A stretch of 64,000 nt of DNA from contig JAKEKT010000020.1 of assembly GCA_021495925.1 (NCBI GenBank), forward strand, positions 62,001 through 126,000, in the 5' to 3' direction. Below the pieces are notes generated by a model. That model was given only the letters and a program-made list of their open reading frames with translations. It did not search any database and was not told where the DNA came from. Source of the stretch: Diplodia intermedia (taxonomy: Eukaryota > Ascomycota > Dothideomycetes > Botryosphaeriales > Botryosphaeriaceae). Both the position numbers and the translations under genes were made by a program. The number at the start of each line of letters is the position of its first letter. Position 1 is the first letter of the stretch. Shown piece by piece: positions 10,020 to 22,212 of this stretch.

Positions 10020-11231
10020 TCAAATGCTTGCGCCAGCTTTTACCCCAGATGAATGACCTTCCGGAACACCTCTTAGTTTCCTCATCCTCTCCACCAGCCC
10101 TGGTAGCACGGTATCTGAGCTTTCTGCGCTTCTGACTGCCCATCTACCGCTATTATCTTGCGGTACGTCTTCGAAAAACGCCTCCTCTCCTCGAACACCT
10201 CCCATGTTCAAGATGCCAATCGGCATGCCCTGCTCCTTCGCCCTCTTCACCAGCCGCCACGCCGAATACGTCGCCAAGCTGCTCCCAACCACCAACAGCC
10301 TGCTCGCTCCATCGATGGCCTCCTCCGCCCTACTCTTCACCGCATGCGGTATGCTCTCGCCAAACATAATCACCGCCGGCTTCAAGACCCCAGCCTTGGA
10401 CCCCTCCACCAACGCGCCATCAGCATCCACCTCGACCTTCCCGTGCGCCTCATGGCCGCCCTTCTCCAAGCACACCGGGCAGGCCGGATACCTGAAAGTC
10501 TGGTAGTCGACGCCGGGCACGTCCACGTCGCCATCCGGATTCGTCTTCAACCCCATGCGCCTGCGCTCGTCCGGATTCTCCGTCGACAGCGCCCCGCTCT
10601 CCAGCATCTCGCTCAAAAACGCGTCCCACGCGGGATTCAGCCGCGCCAACCTCCGCTGGAACTCTGCGCGGTCGAACTCGTTGCGGCACGACAGGCACAC
10701 GCACGCGCGCAGGTACCCGTGCAGCTCCAGCGTCGGCAGCGCGGGGTGGGCCATGGGATGGAACGAGTCGACGTTCTGCGTGATGACGCTGCGCACGACG
10801 CCGACGCCGCCGTCGTCCAGCCCCAACGCCCCGACGGCGCGGTGCGACGCGTTGGGCCGCGCGCGCGCCAGCGTCATCCAGCCGAGGAAGCTGCGCGCCC
10901 AGTACCGGCGGCGCATGCGGTGCTGCGCCGCGAACTCGCCGTAGTAGATGGGCCGGTACGTCTTGTTGAGCGTGTACGTGCCGTTGGCGCCGCGGTAGTC
11001 GGCGAGCCCGCTGGCGACCGAGATGCCCGCGCCCGTCAGCAGCACCGCCGCGCGCTCGTCGCGCGCCGCCGGCGTCGCGGGCGAGAGGTGCGGCCGCAGC
11101 TGCGGCGACGGCGGCGCCGACAGGAAGGTCGCGAGCGCGGCGATGGCGCCCGAGGCGGTGCCCGCGCTGGGCGGCAGGATGCGCGGGAGCGGCAGCGGGT
11201 CGGTGTAGGGGATGCGCATTAGGGGCGGCAT
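10020..11231 (-). CDS. SIRT4-like (class II) sirtuin
   Basis: An NAD-dependent protein deacylase of the Sir2 family, 403 residues, single exon. The NAD-binding motif GAGIS is at 67-71, ADYRG follows, and TQNVD is at 151-155. The catalytic His171 is in LELHG. The zinc pairs are C179/C182 (CLSC) and C251/C254 (CPVC), with a long insert between them. MFGESIP, VVGSSL and ILNMG near the C-terminus complete the Rossmann part. The arrangement (short N-terminus, ELHG directly before the first CxxC, FGE motif) is that of the mitochondrial SIRT4 group. The N-terminus is Pro/Ala-rich with few acids, compatible with a targeting sequence, though this is not decisive. Acyl specificity cannot be read from sequence. 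Confidence 0.9.
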   Translation of the reverse strand: MPPLMRIPYTDPLPLPRILPPSAGTASGAIAALATFLSAPPSPQLRPHLSPATPAARDERAAVLLTGAGISVASGLADYRGANGTYTLNKTYRPIYYGEFAAQHRMRRRYWARSFLGWMTLARARPNASHRAVGALGLDDGGVGVVRSVITQNVDSFHPMAHPALPTLELHGYLRACVCLSCRNEFDRAEFQRRLARLNPAWDAFLSEMLESGALSTENPDERRRMGLKTNPDGDVDVPGVDYQTFRYPACPVCLEKGGHEAHGKVEVDADGALVEGSKAGVLKPAVIMFGESIPHAVKSRAEEAIDGASRLLVVGSSLATYSAWRLVKRAKEQGMPIGILNMGGVRGEEAFFEDVPQDNSGRWAVRSAESSDTVLPGLVERMRKLRGVPEGHSSGVKAGASI

Positions 11232-11821
11232 GGCTTGTTTGTTGATGCCATGGTCGGGCGAGAGAGGAGGAGAGTGGGAAAAGGTAGGGTGGTGGATGGT
11301 GGTGGTGATGGTGCATTGTTGCGGCGAATCGGTGAGTGCTGCCGATCCATAGCTTGTGCGTCATCGATCCTGGAGATCAATCGGGAATTCAATTCGCCGA
11401 CGTTATTGAACTGTACCTATCTTGCACTAATATTAAACACCTTGAATAAACCAGCTCAATTTTTCGTTGGCACATTGGTACTACATCGGTTCTACGAGTC
11501 AGGCTTGTTGAAAGTTGTTGGATATATTGCGTTCCCTGTTGCCTGAGCACTACCTATGGTGTCCGGGCCATTGTCTACTCTACTACCGACATCTAAATTA
11601 GAGATTACTCGTACATGTGAATCATATCCTCCGAAACGTATGCCAAAGTGCATATTCCACGTCGGTGGGCATAGAAGCTTAGCCAGCCAGCTAGCCAGCC
11701 AGCACATTGCCGCGCCAATACCTCTGGGGTCTCCGTCGTTATCGATGGATATTTCTGAACACGACCGCTGGACAGACAAACGTGCAGACACCAAAAACGA
11801 GTAACGAAGACGTCCGACACC
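11232..11821. other. intergenic; short AGCC/CAGC repeats
   Basis: Upstream of the sirtuin and downstream of the bHLH gene, both leftward. A small AGCCAGCCAGCTAGCC-type repeat lies around 11680-11703. The rest is AT-richer than the flanking genes. No gene seen. Confidence 0.5.
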
Positions 11822-14161
11822 TCACTTCACGGCCTCCTTCTCAGCTGCTTTCCCTTTTACGGCCTGCAACCCCCCCTCTACTTCCATAGTGTCATCAGTC
11901 GTAGGTTTCAACGCCTCATCCTCCAAAACCCTTTGTTTCCTGAACTGCCTCCGTACCTGACTGAATTGTGCCGGTCTTTTCAGACTCTATTTTACCGCTT
12001 TTCAGTCTCTTCCGCAGCTCCTCGATCTCTTTTCTTTGGTCCACCATCTTGCGATCTCTCTCCTCATCCTTTCGCTGCAGGAGCCTGATGTACTCAATCG
12101 CATTTTCGACTGTGCTCGCCTTGCTGTTACTCTGCCGTTCTTCCTTCTTCAGAGCACTCTCCTCAGGGCTCGCGCTATTTCCGATGGTAGCGCTTGCACC
12201 GGCATCCTTAGGGTTGATCGTGGGGCTCGGAATCAGAGACTGGAGCTCTTGAAGAGCGATGTTGATGCGGTTACGGCGACCCTGCTCAGCGATCTTATGC
12301 GAAGTACGCTTTGACGTCAGGTTCGTGGACAAAGCTTCCGGGTAAGTGACCCCAGGAACGTGTGTGCCTTCCAGAATGTGTTGATAGTTGGATTTGGACG
12401 CAAGCAGAAGCGCATGGGTGTCGTCCGACGTAGTGGCTAGAAAAGTGTCAGCGTCCTATCAAATGTAACGTTAGAGAAGAGTACCCACCACCTTCGGGAA
12501 GCAGAGGCTTGATGCTCGGACTGATCTTTGGTCGAAGTGCAGGGCTCACCAAAGCTGAGCCTACACTGCCACGCTTTTTACCACCCCGTCCTGCAGGCTT
12601 GAGTTCGGATTTCTTGGTTCCTGTGGTTGAGCTAGGCGATGCCATGCCGCCAATGGAGGGGCTAACGGCTGCCGATGGTAGGATCGATCCAGACGGCGTG
12701 CTAAGAGGGCCGAGCTTTGGCGTTTTGCGAGCAGGCATCCGCGGTGTCGACTGGTCATCGTGAATGGCAGTATCCACCCGTGATACGCTGGGACGGGAAG
12801 TTGCAGCTGTCGACGCAGCTGGTTCCGGAAGGGTAAAGTCGTCGTTGATTAGTTGAGTGCTTCCTTGCGGGATGAAAGAAGGAGTTCCCGATTGCGAGTT
12901 GGATTGCGAATTGTTCTTAGGAGAAGGCTGAAGACGCATGAGCGAGGCTGGCGTGGCGGGGCACATCTGCTGGCCCTCAACTGTGGCCTGTGATTGTCCA
13001 CCGCTGTTTGTGGCACGTATTGAAGGAGAAGCCGTGACTGATCCCGGACGAGGTGGAGGTCCCATGGCTTCTGACAGTGGTTCCGGCGATATCGATTCCG
13101 CTTCCGAGCCGTCCCTACTCGATGGAATCCCCAGACCACCAGATATGGGTCGAGATGAACCCCCCGAATGATGCGCTTGTTCCAATAAGTCGCTGACCTC
13201 TTTAGGAGGAATGACAGAGGACAGAGTCCCTTTTCTCCTATGGCCGTGGTTTTGCGGCTTCACGATTGGCGATTGTCTGATGCGTGCCGTGGCCCCAGAG
13301 GAGCGAGTAGATGTCGTGCTTCTTTTGTTTTTCAACTTCCGATTTAATTCATGTTGCTGTGCTTGTTCGCCTAGCATATCCACATCGAGGTCAATTGGCG
13401 AAGTCGTCAAAGACGTTTCTGCGGTATGTGTTTGAGAGAAGTAGGCCTGGTGTCCACCGCGGCTGTTTTGAGCGTCCAGTGCGGGTGATGTTAGAGGACT
13501 GAAGTATGCGCCGGGGACCGTGAACTCGGGTTGCACTTGAAAAGAGGACTCGTGAGGAGTCACGGCCGGAGATACTAGCGGAGTGAAGCTTGCCTACCCC
13601 AGAATTAGCAGTGAGCCACTGCAAATGCAAGAAGCGTCATACCAAATCTTCTTTGCGCAGCTGGTAGCGCTGCTCTAATATGGCGCGCGTCTGGGGATCC
13701 AGATGGTTCATGTAGCGTGTAGCATCGCCGTGCATTTCCACGCTGTTTGGCGTGGGCGGAACGAAAGCGCGCGGTTGCATGGAGTGGTCATGGGGCGCGG
13801 AGAAGGTCTGCTGCTGCTGGCTCTGCTGGTGGGTGTGATTGTAGGCGCTCTCGAAGGAGAAGTCGAAAAGGCCGCTTGTATCGTGCATGGTGCTTGGCGA
13901 CTGCAGCGATTGCTGCTGTTGTGCGCCGGAGCCATCGTCCTGGTTCTGTGGCTGGATGGCGCCGGATGGCGGCAGATGCTGGGAGTCGAGCGAGTCGGCG
14001 AGGGCAGAGAGCTGGTGGTCGCTGGGTTGCGTTTCGCCGGAGTCGTAGAAGGGGATGTCGAGGTCAATGTCGCCAAAGTCAAGCAGATTTTCGAAGTCCT
14101 GCTGCATGGCCATGTTGTCGAGCGGCTGGGACCACTGGTGCTGCGGCGCGGATTGAGACAT
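11822..14161 (-). CDS. nuc-1: bHLH transcription factor, NUC-1/PalcA (Pho4) type
   Basis: Four exons, 14161-13643, 13593-12489, 12436-11957 and 11877-11822, give 719 residues. The bHLH domain is at about 584-665. The Pho4-type DNA-reading residues His588, Glu592 and Arg596 are in SKRTSHKIAEQGRRNRIN, and helix 2 is SKASTVENAIEYIRLLQ. The segment just before it (LLLASKSNYQHILEGTHVPG) is the conserved lead-in seen in NUC-1/PalcA. The N-terminus has an acidic patch (FENLLDFGDIDLDIPFYDSG) likely to activate transcription, then Gln-rich and Ser/Pro-rich low-complexity stretches. The family induces phosphatases and phosphate transporters on phosphate starvation and is held back by the Pho85-type kinase. 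An upstream in-frame ATG at 14209 is possible; 14161 was preferred because it begins the conserved acidic block. The last intron (11956-11878) has an ACTGATGAC branch site. Confidence 0.82.
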
Positions 14162-15370
14162 GCTGGCTCGATCCGTGGAGTCGTTCCGCTCGAGGAGCAC
14201 AGGTCGCACGAAGCACGAACCCCCACGCGGGCTGGGGAGCGGGATGTCGTCACGGCTGGGGAGTTATGGGCATCGGCACTCGGGTTGCGCTCGAGAAGGG
14301 CGCAGGCTGAGGTCGGCGGGCGCTGGGGCTCTTGTGGAGCGCCGTCAGGGTACCAGCGCGGAGCCGAGGAAACGAGGAGTGCCGCCGTGAAGACGAAGTG
14401 GCCCCAGGACGCGCAAAAAAAGGCCAGCGAATTGGAGCAGGGAGCCCGTGGCCGCAGTGTGGGTGCTGCACACAAGCGTGGGCCCTGGAGCTTCTCCGCC
14501 GCGGCTTATTTTTTTCTTCCCTTGTCGCCAGGCGCCAACGCGGAGGGGTGCCGGCCAATCAGACTTCGCGCTCGGCCCTTCGAATCTTCGAATCTTCGAC
14601 AGCACGCTTGAGTCGTGAAGCCCGTTAGGAGACTGAAGTTGTGGGTCTGCGGCGAGCAGATGAGCCGCAGCGGATGCATGCACTGCTGACGCTGCCACGC
14701 CTCGGGTGGGCTGTGATCAGCTGGGCAGCCGGGAGACGACAGCCACAGCGCACGCGCGGGTCGTGGTTGCGAAAATCGAACAGAAATGCCGTGGGCGGAG
14801 AAACAGCCACACTAGTGGTGGTCCAGCTCCAGTTCCCGGATTCCACCGACTGCGCTGGCGTATGCGCATGCCAAGTCCCTGCTTCTTGCTGCTACACCGT
14901 CACTGAGCCGACAAGGCGCGGCGTCGATGGCTTCTCAAACGGCGACCGCGTATGGCCGTCGGCTTGCTAGCTGTAGGGCTGCGTGACAGTTGCGCGGCAG
15001 AGAAATTGACAGCTTTGCTTACTTGAGGGGAATGTCTTGCTCCTAGGTTACGCGTGGCGCTGCCTGCCTCTTCAGCTGCCGCGGAATAATCGAGCGCTGC
15101 TCGCTGACGAATTCTTTTTGGCAATCTAGTTGACGCATCAGGGTAAGTCAAACGTCAAGAGACTCAATCCGGGAAGAAAGATCATGCTTGATGTATTTCT
15201 GGATTCTGTTCTCCAGCCGTCGCCCGATCGTGGGGCGTGATTGATGAGCGCTGGACCGTTTTCCCCCCCAAACGGCGCAAATCCAGCTCTGGCTGCCCCG
15301 CCTCGCCTACAGAACGGCGATCCTGGCATGAAGTTTCATGAGCCATGGCTCGCAAATCGCCATCCATTTT

Positions 15371-15376
15371 CACGTG
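15371..15376. promoter_or_regulatory. CACGTG E-box upstream of the bHLH gene
   Basis: Palindromic CACGTG, the core site bound by Pho4/NUC-1-type and other bHLH factors, about 1.2 kb upstream of the start at 14161. Function inferred from sequence only. Confidence 0.3.
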
Positions 15377-16398
15377 GCTGATGCCCACGCGAGCCATGAA
15401 TGGATTCCTGTTGCCGGGCCACGCACCTTGGGCGTCTGTTCATGAGTACATCAAAAGCGTGGTCAAGCTGGATAGGTAAACCTTGCATGCAGTAGTCAGC
15501 AGCTTTGCGCCGGGGTGCTGGAGAATAGCCGGCCGGCCGCTCGCCGTGATCGGCATGGACGTGCGGGCGAGCGCGCTATAAATGTGGGCGAACATGCCGG
15601 GATTTGGAAGTGGCTGCGACGAAAATCACTACAGGGACGAAATTTGGTCCTGTCGAGAGATGATGAGAGGGCTCTGCGCTTCTTACGCGCGTTCCAACTC
15701 TCGTGCGCAGCAATTGCAATACGCAGGCCTCGCATCCGCGCATCCTCGCACCCACTCGCTTGCGAAGCTCTCCTGCGCGCCGCGCCGCAGGCTTTTGCAC
15801 GCTATGCTAAGGTCGGCGACGGGGAGATTAGACTTGTCGATGAGCCCCGCAACGCCGACCGGCTTGCCGAACGCGTCTGCAGCACGCAGTACCGCGAGAC
15901 GGGCCAAAGGATGAGGGTTGACGGCCGTAGAAAAGGGCTCGGATGGGAGTGTCTGCCCGCCCAGCCGGAGGAGGTGGCTGGCGGACGTGCGGCCGGGTCC
16001 TGTTGCTTGGTTGCTGGACTTCCCCTGTCCAGGTCCCCAGCTGCGGGTCTCCAGAGCACGGTTGTCCGGTCTCGAGCGGCAGGCCACCGCTCCTCGCTCG
16101 ACACCAGGCAAGCCTCCCACTAACCCGGCCTATCACGCTCCGTGCCCCAAGCCAACTAAACGCGAGGCTGCAAGGAAGCGCGACTCTTGTTCTGCACCCA
16201 GCGATCAAGGCGGTTTGACCTGCATTCTGGGCAGGTCGTGCGGAGGGCCACGCTGGAAATGTGTGCTCGGCTGCTGCTCTTCCGTGCGCAACGGCCCTGA
16301 GATAAACGTGCGCAAGGTTTCTGAAACCTGGAATGGTGCTCTCCAGTGCCGCCTCCCCTTACAGCAGGTGGAAATGCGCAATTTGCTAGTCTGTGTGT

Positions 16399-16406
16399 CA
16401 CGTGGG
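16399..16406. promoter_or_regulatory. CACGTGGG, high-affinity Pho4-type site
   Basis: CACGTG followed by GG, the flank preferred by Pho4. It lies about 2.2 kb upstream of the bHLH start and 0.5 kb downstream of the Ggamma stop. It could serve autoregulation or be chance. Confidence 0.3.
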
Positions 16407-16949
16407 TGGCTGCTGGATTTCGCTATCGCTGGGAGAAGCTGGGCGCGGTGCGCGCCACAAGCCAGCCTCATAATTTGGATTCGGCGTCTCGGGAAGTGGA
16501 GGTTGCGGCCAGGGTGCGCCTATAATCCACCGCCAATTCCGCCAGGTCATCAACAAGCGAGAGGGGTAGGGAGCGTGAGTTGTGTATAATGATATGATTC
16601 GTTTTGAAGTATTAGCACGAACGGCAGCGCGGAGGGAAGGACACTGCTGCAGCAAAGAAAAAGGTCTTTCATCACTTTTGGACCAGAGCCGCCGCCGCCG
16701 TCCTCCCACGCTAAACCTGCGATAGCCAGCTGGAGAACTTGCCAACCCTAATATACAACCGTCTTTCGGGATACAGTGATATCGGTAAAAAAGAAGCGCT
16801 GGACCTTGATCGAAAGACCCAGCATTCGGCGCCCAAGCATGGGTGTGTATTAACCGAGAAGAAGCGAAATGCCGTGAATCAAAAACTCTTGAAAACGCCG
16901 TCGGGTAGAAAGGGAATTGGGAGGGGTATGAGTGTCGTCGTGGTCCTGG

Positions 16950-17354
16950 CTACATAACTATGCAGCAGCCGTTCGATTGTTGCGGCGCATACGGGTCATC
17001 ACGCTTGTCGACCTGCCATCATTGGTTCAGCTGCAGTCCTTTGCAAATTGCACACGGAGCGGGGTGGGCGCATACCGTTCCCCATCTTGATGGTACCATG
17101 AAATCCTTGGGTTCCTTGTCCGTGAAGTTGATCAAGCTGGCAGGCCTCTGTTAGCGACGAACGCGACGCGGCGACGCGAGCGACAGCGCGACTTACTCCA
17201 TCGCGGCCTCAGACACGGGTATCCGAGAGCGGTTGAGATCCTCCTTCAGCCTCGTGTTCAGCTCCGTCAACCGCCTCAGCTTGAGCTCTGCCATGCTCTG
17301 CTTCTTCGACTTGCCGTCGCCAACATTGCGAGCCTCGTATGGGGTTGACATCAT
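16950..17354 (-). CDS. gng-1: heterotrimeric G-protein gamma subunit
   Basis: Three exons, 17354-17197, 17136-17076 and 17012-16950, encode 93 residues. The protein partners Gbeta at the plasma membrane in mating, nutrient and stress signalling. Fungal Ggamma hallmarks are all present: KKQSMAELKLRRLTELN, the helix-breaking NRSRIPVSEA, the conserved KDFMVPSRWG, DPYAP and the C-terminal Cys-Cys-Ile-Val-Met. The last four residues form a CaaX box for prenylation, and the Cys before it can be palmitoylated. Introns are 60 nt (GTAAGT...GCTAAC...CAG, phase 2) and 63 nt (GTATGC...CAG, phase 0). Two tandem ATGs (17354 and 17351) are equally possible starts. The small exons hide this gene from a simple ORF scan. 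Confidence 0.92.
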
Positions 17355-18739
17355 GTTCGCCGGGGTGGGTGGATAGTATTAGTGCGCCGGTCGAGAGTAG
17401 GCAGCGGGAAACGAGATCGCGAGGGTTGAGCGTCTGTGGCGAGTGAGCATTGGCATTGGACGCGATGCGGGATGGTGCGACGTACCTGCGTGTGCAGGGT
17501 GGGCGACGACGAGGAGTAGCCGGCCGTCAAGCCGCGGCGTCTCGGGGCAGTCGCGGACACGCGCGGGTTTGGCAGAGGACAGGGAAGGAGCGGCGCTGGT
17601 GAGGAGAGGCGAGAGGGAGCGTGAGGGGATCGAGGTAGACGAAGCCGCGGGGGGCGAGCGACTGCGGGCGGGAGCGCACAATGGTTCGGTGGTGATCGTG
17701 AGTCCCGGCTGCTAGGAGCTTGCAAAGGAGAGGCTCGGCCAGGAGAAGGTCGCTCGCTTGGGCCAAGGGCGGATTTGCAGCAGAGGCGGCGCTAGGCCCG
17801 AAGCATCCGGCCTAGCGGCCTTTCTTCACCCGCCGCCGATCGCAACAGCAGGGCGTTATTGGCGCCCAACTGGAACTGCTGGCGACTCCCTCGACCTCCC
17901 ACGGCGCAGAGCCAGGTGCCCGCGGCTTCCCTCCCGGCGCAGTTGGATCATCCATGAAGCGATCCTCGTACCGCCCGAGATCCGACGCGCCACCAGCAGG
18001 AGCGAAGGGTAGTTCTTGTGTCCAGGCGCCTGTCTCAGTGCAAGGAGGGCTGCATTGGGCGGTCGGCGAGCAAACATAAGCAGCCAGGCCTGCACCCAAC
18101 GGCCCCGTTCCCTTGCGCAGTGGCCTTCAGCTTTGTGCGCGACAAGACGTCCACAGTATGGGTGGTCCGGCTCCTGCTACTCCCGCCGCCGCCGCCCGCT
18201 AGCGCTGCCTGGTGCCATGACGGGTGAATGCCTCCCGTCCGCGGCTGTCCTTGTGACGGAGTGAACGCTGGGCGCGACTACGTCTGATGCTGCCACGGCC
18301 CGGCGTCTGCTTCGCCGAGGGCGTGGGGATCGCGGACGCAATCCGTCGCACATGTTCGTTGGCTGCCTTGACCAAGTGCTGGCCGGCACGAGCAGCTGCA
18401 ACCCTCACGAGTACTGCCGTTAGCTGCGCTGTACTGGTGCGTCTCAGATAGGCTGCAGCATGTCAGACGCAGCAGCGGCCCTGCTGACTCACTTTCTGCA
18501 GAGGTGATGTGATTGTTTGCGCACCATGGCGCACCTACCACTGGTTTCGTCCATCGGTCGAAAAGACATCCCCGGATTAACAGCGCGCCGAATTTCCGGA
18601 GCCTGTGTGCGGTTTTCGGGTAACCTAACCACCAAAGATTCGTACTCTGCCCTGCACAAGCGACGCTCTGGCTGCTCGCGACCGGGACTCCACGCAGCAA
18701 GCACCAGCCAGCCGCCCATAGCGAAACAGCTTGCCCATC
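17355..18739. other. divergent intergenic region (Ggamma / eIF3a)
   Basis: Shared upstream region of the leftward Ggamma gene and rightward eIF3a. GC-rich; overlapping frames on both strands lack protein-like composition. A GTACGT-type donor near 17485 on the minus strand could belong to a Ggamma leader intron. Nothing else supported. Confidence 0.45.
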
Positions 18740-21700
18740 ATGCCGCCGCCACCCCACAGCAGGCCGGAGAATGTGCTCAAGGTAAGTGCCCACCGTGCGC
18801 TTTGTGCGCCGACCCGCCTCGCGTCACCGCGCTTGTCCTCGACGCGCAGGCAACTCGCGTTCAGCCCTACTGACATGTTCTCTCTCTACAGCGCGCCCAG
18901 GAGCTCATCGGCGTCGGCCAGCAGCAGGCCGCGCTGGCCCTCCTGCACGAGCATGTCGTCTCCAAGCGCACCCGCAACAACCCTATCGCCTCCATCGAGC
19001 CCATGATGCTACAGTTTGTCGAGTTGGCCGTGGAACTTAGGAAGGGAAAGACCGCGAAGGATGGTCTGTACCAGTACAAGAACACCGCCCAGAACACGAA
19101 CATCGGCACCATCGAGGTACGCATCCGGGTCTATGTGGTGGAGTGGGGCAAACGCTAATATTGTTGGTACAGCTGGTTTTCAAGAAGTTCATCGAGCTTG
19201 CCGAATCGAAGGTCACGCATGCCCAGGCCAAGGCCGATGAGGTTCAGTCTACCATCGAGACCGCTACTCAGCAGAACGTGGAGGACCTCGAGGCCTCCGA
19301 AACCCCCGAGTCCATCCTGCTCTCCACCGTTTCCGGCGAGCAGTCCAAGGACCGCACCGACAGAGCTATTGTCACGCCTTGGCTGAAGTTCCTGTGGGAG
19401 ACCTACCGAACGGTCCTGGACATTTTCAAGAACAATGCCCGTCTTGAGATCATGTACCAGCAGACGGCCCACCAGGCCTTCCAGTTCTGCTCAAAGTATG
19501 CCAGGAAGACCGAATTCAGGAGGCTCTGCGAGCTTCTGAGGAACCATCTTCAGAGCGCTGCCAAGTTCTCTTCGCAGATGCACGCCATCAACCTCAGTGA
19601 TCCGGATACCCTCCAGCGCCACCTCGACACTCGTTTCCAGCAGCTGAACGTAGCTGTCGAACTCGAGCTTTGGCAGGAAGCTTTCCGCAGTGTTGAGGAC
19701 ATCCACACCCTTCTCAACCTGAGCAAGCGCCCTGCTAAGAACGTCATGATGGCCAACTACTTCGAGAAGCTCACCAGGATCTTCCTCGTCAGCGAGAACT
19801 ACCTCTTCCACGCTGCCGCCTGGAGCCGTTACTACAACCTGATGCGCGTCTCCGCTACCGCTGTTGCTTCCGGCCAGAGCTCCAAGAAAGACAACCCGGC
19901 TGTTACCGAGGCCGACATGACCAAGGCTGCTTCTTTTGTTCTGCTGTCTGCGCTGTCTATCCCGGTCATCAGCACTTCTCGCTCTCGTGGCGCTCTGGTC
20001 GACGTTGATGCGGCCAAGAACAACAAGAACTCTCGTCTGACTAACCTTCTTGGCATGCCCGCCGCGCCCACTCGTGCTTCCCTCTTCAAGGATGCTTTGA
20101 ACAAGGGCCTGCTCAAGAAGGCCAGGCCTGAGATCAAGGATCTTTACAACATTCTGGAGGTCGATTTCCACCCGCTCTCGATTTGCGAGAAGATCTCTCC
20201 CATCCTCACCCAGATTGGTGCCGATGCCGATATGCAGAAGTACGTCCTGCCTCTTCAGCAGGTCATCCTTACCCGTCTCTTCCAGCAGCTGTCCCAGGTT
20301 TACGAGTCTGTTGATCTCAAGTTCGTCTTGAACCTTGCTCAATTCCCCGAGCCCTTCCAGGTCAGCGCCGACACCATCGAGAAGTTCATCATGAACGGTT
20401 GCAAGAAGGGTGACCTCTCTATCCGTATCGACCATGCCTCCGGCGTCCTTACGTTTGACTCGGACGTTTTCTCTTCCGCGAAGGCACTCCATCCCGGCTC
20501 CGCTGCTGGTTCCGCCGAAACCGAGGCTGGCTCGGTCCAGCGTCTCCAGAGCACCCCCGCAGAGATCGTCCGCTCCCAGCTCACCCGTCTGGCCAAGTCG
20601 CTGTACATCACCTGCCAATATGTGGATCCCAGCTTCAACGAGGAGCGCCAGAAGGCTAAGGAGGCTGCTCAGGCCAGGGCTGCGGCTGGTGCAGAGCAGG
20701 AACACCAGGATGCTCTTTCAAGAAGGGAGGTTATCGAGCGCAAGAAGCAGACTGCGGCCAGTGTGCTTGCTCAGAAGGAGAAGGATGAGGCCACCAAGCG
20801 TAGGGTTGCCCAACAGCAGGCCGCTGCCGCCGAGGCCCAGAGACTGGCTGAGGAGAAGAAGGCTCGCGACATGGCCCGTCTCAAGGCTGAACAGGAGCGC
20901 ATCAAGCGTGAGGAGATTGAGAAGCAGCTGAACGAGTTGAAGAGCGGCATCAAGGGCGTTGATTTGGATCTGGAGAACCTCAACATTGACGAGCTCGACT
21001 CCGGTCGCATTCGTGCTATGAAGCTCGCCGCTCTCGAGAAGGAGAAGAACGAGATTGGTGAGAAGTTGCGCATCACTGGTAAGCGTATTGACCATCTGGA
21101 GCGTGCTTACCGCCGCGAGGAGGTCAAGCATCTTGCTGCGGACTACGACGAGCAGCGCAAGAAGGACGTAGCTGCCTATGAGAAGGCGAAGAACGAGACT
21201 CTCCGGGAGTCCAAGGAGAAGCACGACGAGGAAGTCTCCCTGAAGCACCGTCTGAGCCGTCTTGTGCCTGTCTACGAAAAGTACCGCAACCAGATCCAGG
21301 AGCAAAGGAAGGCCGAGTTCGACAAGCGCAGGAAGGCCGCCGAGAAGGAACTCAACCAGAAGATGCAGGCCCGTGTCAAGGAGGTTCGCGAGCGCAAGAT
21401 CAGGGAACGTCGCGAGAGGGAGGAAGAAGAGAGGAGGCGTCGCGAGGAGGAGGAGAGGATGGCAGCAGAGGAGGAGGAGAGGGCGAGGGAAGAAGAGGAG
21501 AGGAGGCAGAGGATGTTGGAACAAAAGATCGCACGGGAAGAAGAGCGCAAGTCAGTGACATCCTGTCCCTACATAAGTTTCAGAAGACTAACAGCTTTGC
21601 AGGAAGCTCGACGAAGCCGCTGCCAAGCAGCGCGCCCGCGAGGCCGAGGCCGAGGCCAAGCTGCAAGCCAAGAAGGAAGGCCGTTGGGCTCCCCCCGCCC

Positions 21701-22212
21701 CTCCTGCTGCCGAAGAGCGTCCCAGTCCCAGCGCTGGTGGTCCGCCGCGTCTCGCCCTCTCTGGCAACAAGCCGTCCTGGCGTGAGCGCGAGGCCGCAAG
21801 GATTGCTGGTGGTGGTGCTCCTGCCGCGGAGTCTCCTGCCCCTGCTCCCGCTGCTGAGGCCGAGCCTCCCAGGCGCAGTGGCTACGTTCCTCCCGCTCTC
21901 CGTGGTGCCGAAGGTGGTGGTTCGGGCTGGCGCGAGCGCGAGGGCAGCGGCTCCCGTGGCCGCGAGATCCCCCCCAGGGGAGACTCTGGGTCGCCTGCCG
22001 GTGCCTCCGGCCGCTGGGCGCCGCCGGCAGCTCGCGGCTCGCCCTCGTCTGGTAGCCCGGCGCCGCCGTCGGGAGGCGGCTACCGCCCGCCGCACCTTCG
22101 TGGCGAGACTAGGGAGCGCGACTCTTCCGCCGATGCTCCTCCTCGTCCCTCCGGTGGTGCGTCTGACGGCAAGTACAGGCCCGGCATGTTCTCGTCCCGT
22201 AGGGGCGGTTAG
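18740..22212 (+). CDS. tif32: eukaryotic translation initiation factor 3 subunit a (eIF3a)
   Basis: The largest scaffold subunit of eIF3, which bridges mRNA, the 40S subunit and other initiation factors in the cytosol. Exons 18740-18781, 18892-19116, 19173-21550 and 21603-22212 give 1084 residues, the normal fungal length. The N-terminus (RPENVLKRAQELIGVGQ) and the QQAALALLHEHVVSKR helix are the family start. A PCI domain occupies roughly 330-510. From about 530 a long charged helix (EKEKDEATKRRVAQQQ, then Glu/Arg runs such as RREREEEERRRREEEER) forms the spectrin-like region. The tail is Gly/Pro/Ser-rich with repeated GRWAPP, SGYVPPALR and GGYRPPHLR blocks. The third intron uses a GTCAGT donor (21551) with a GACTAAC branch. 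A 42-nt first exon ends in phase 0. Confidence 0.95.

Larger units (their letters stand above)
14162..16949. other. long intergenic upstream of the bHLH gene
   Basis: About 2.8 kb between the Ggamma stop and the bHLH start. GC-rich open frames on all frames have shuffled, Arg/Pro/Ser-rich composition and no motif, so none is called. Two CACGTG boxes lie here (listed). The length suggests an extended regulatory region or long 5' leader of the bHLH gene. Confidence 0.5.

Noticed and set aside
11681..11704. AGCC/CAGC short tandem repeat
   Set aside because: Only a few units in non-coding DNA; no sign of function.
11878..11956. bHLH gene ending at the TGA shortly after the GTACGG site
   Set aside because: A GTACGG donor, ACTGATGAC branch and GTAG acceptor give a 79-nt intron in phase 1 leading to a Lys/Glu/Ala-rich C-terminal exon, which is the better model.
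13703..14611. 302-codon plus-strand frame
   Set aside because: Lies antisense to the conserved N-terminal exon of the bHLH gene and is its shadow.
19491..20705. 404-codon minus-strand frame
   Set aside because: Antisense shadow of eIF3a.
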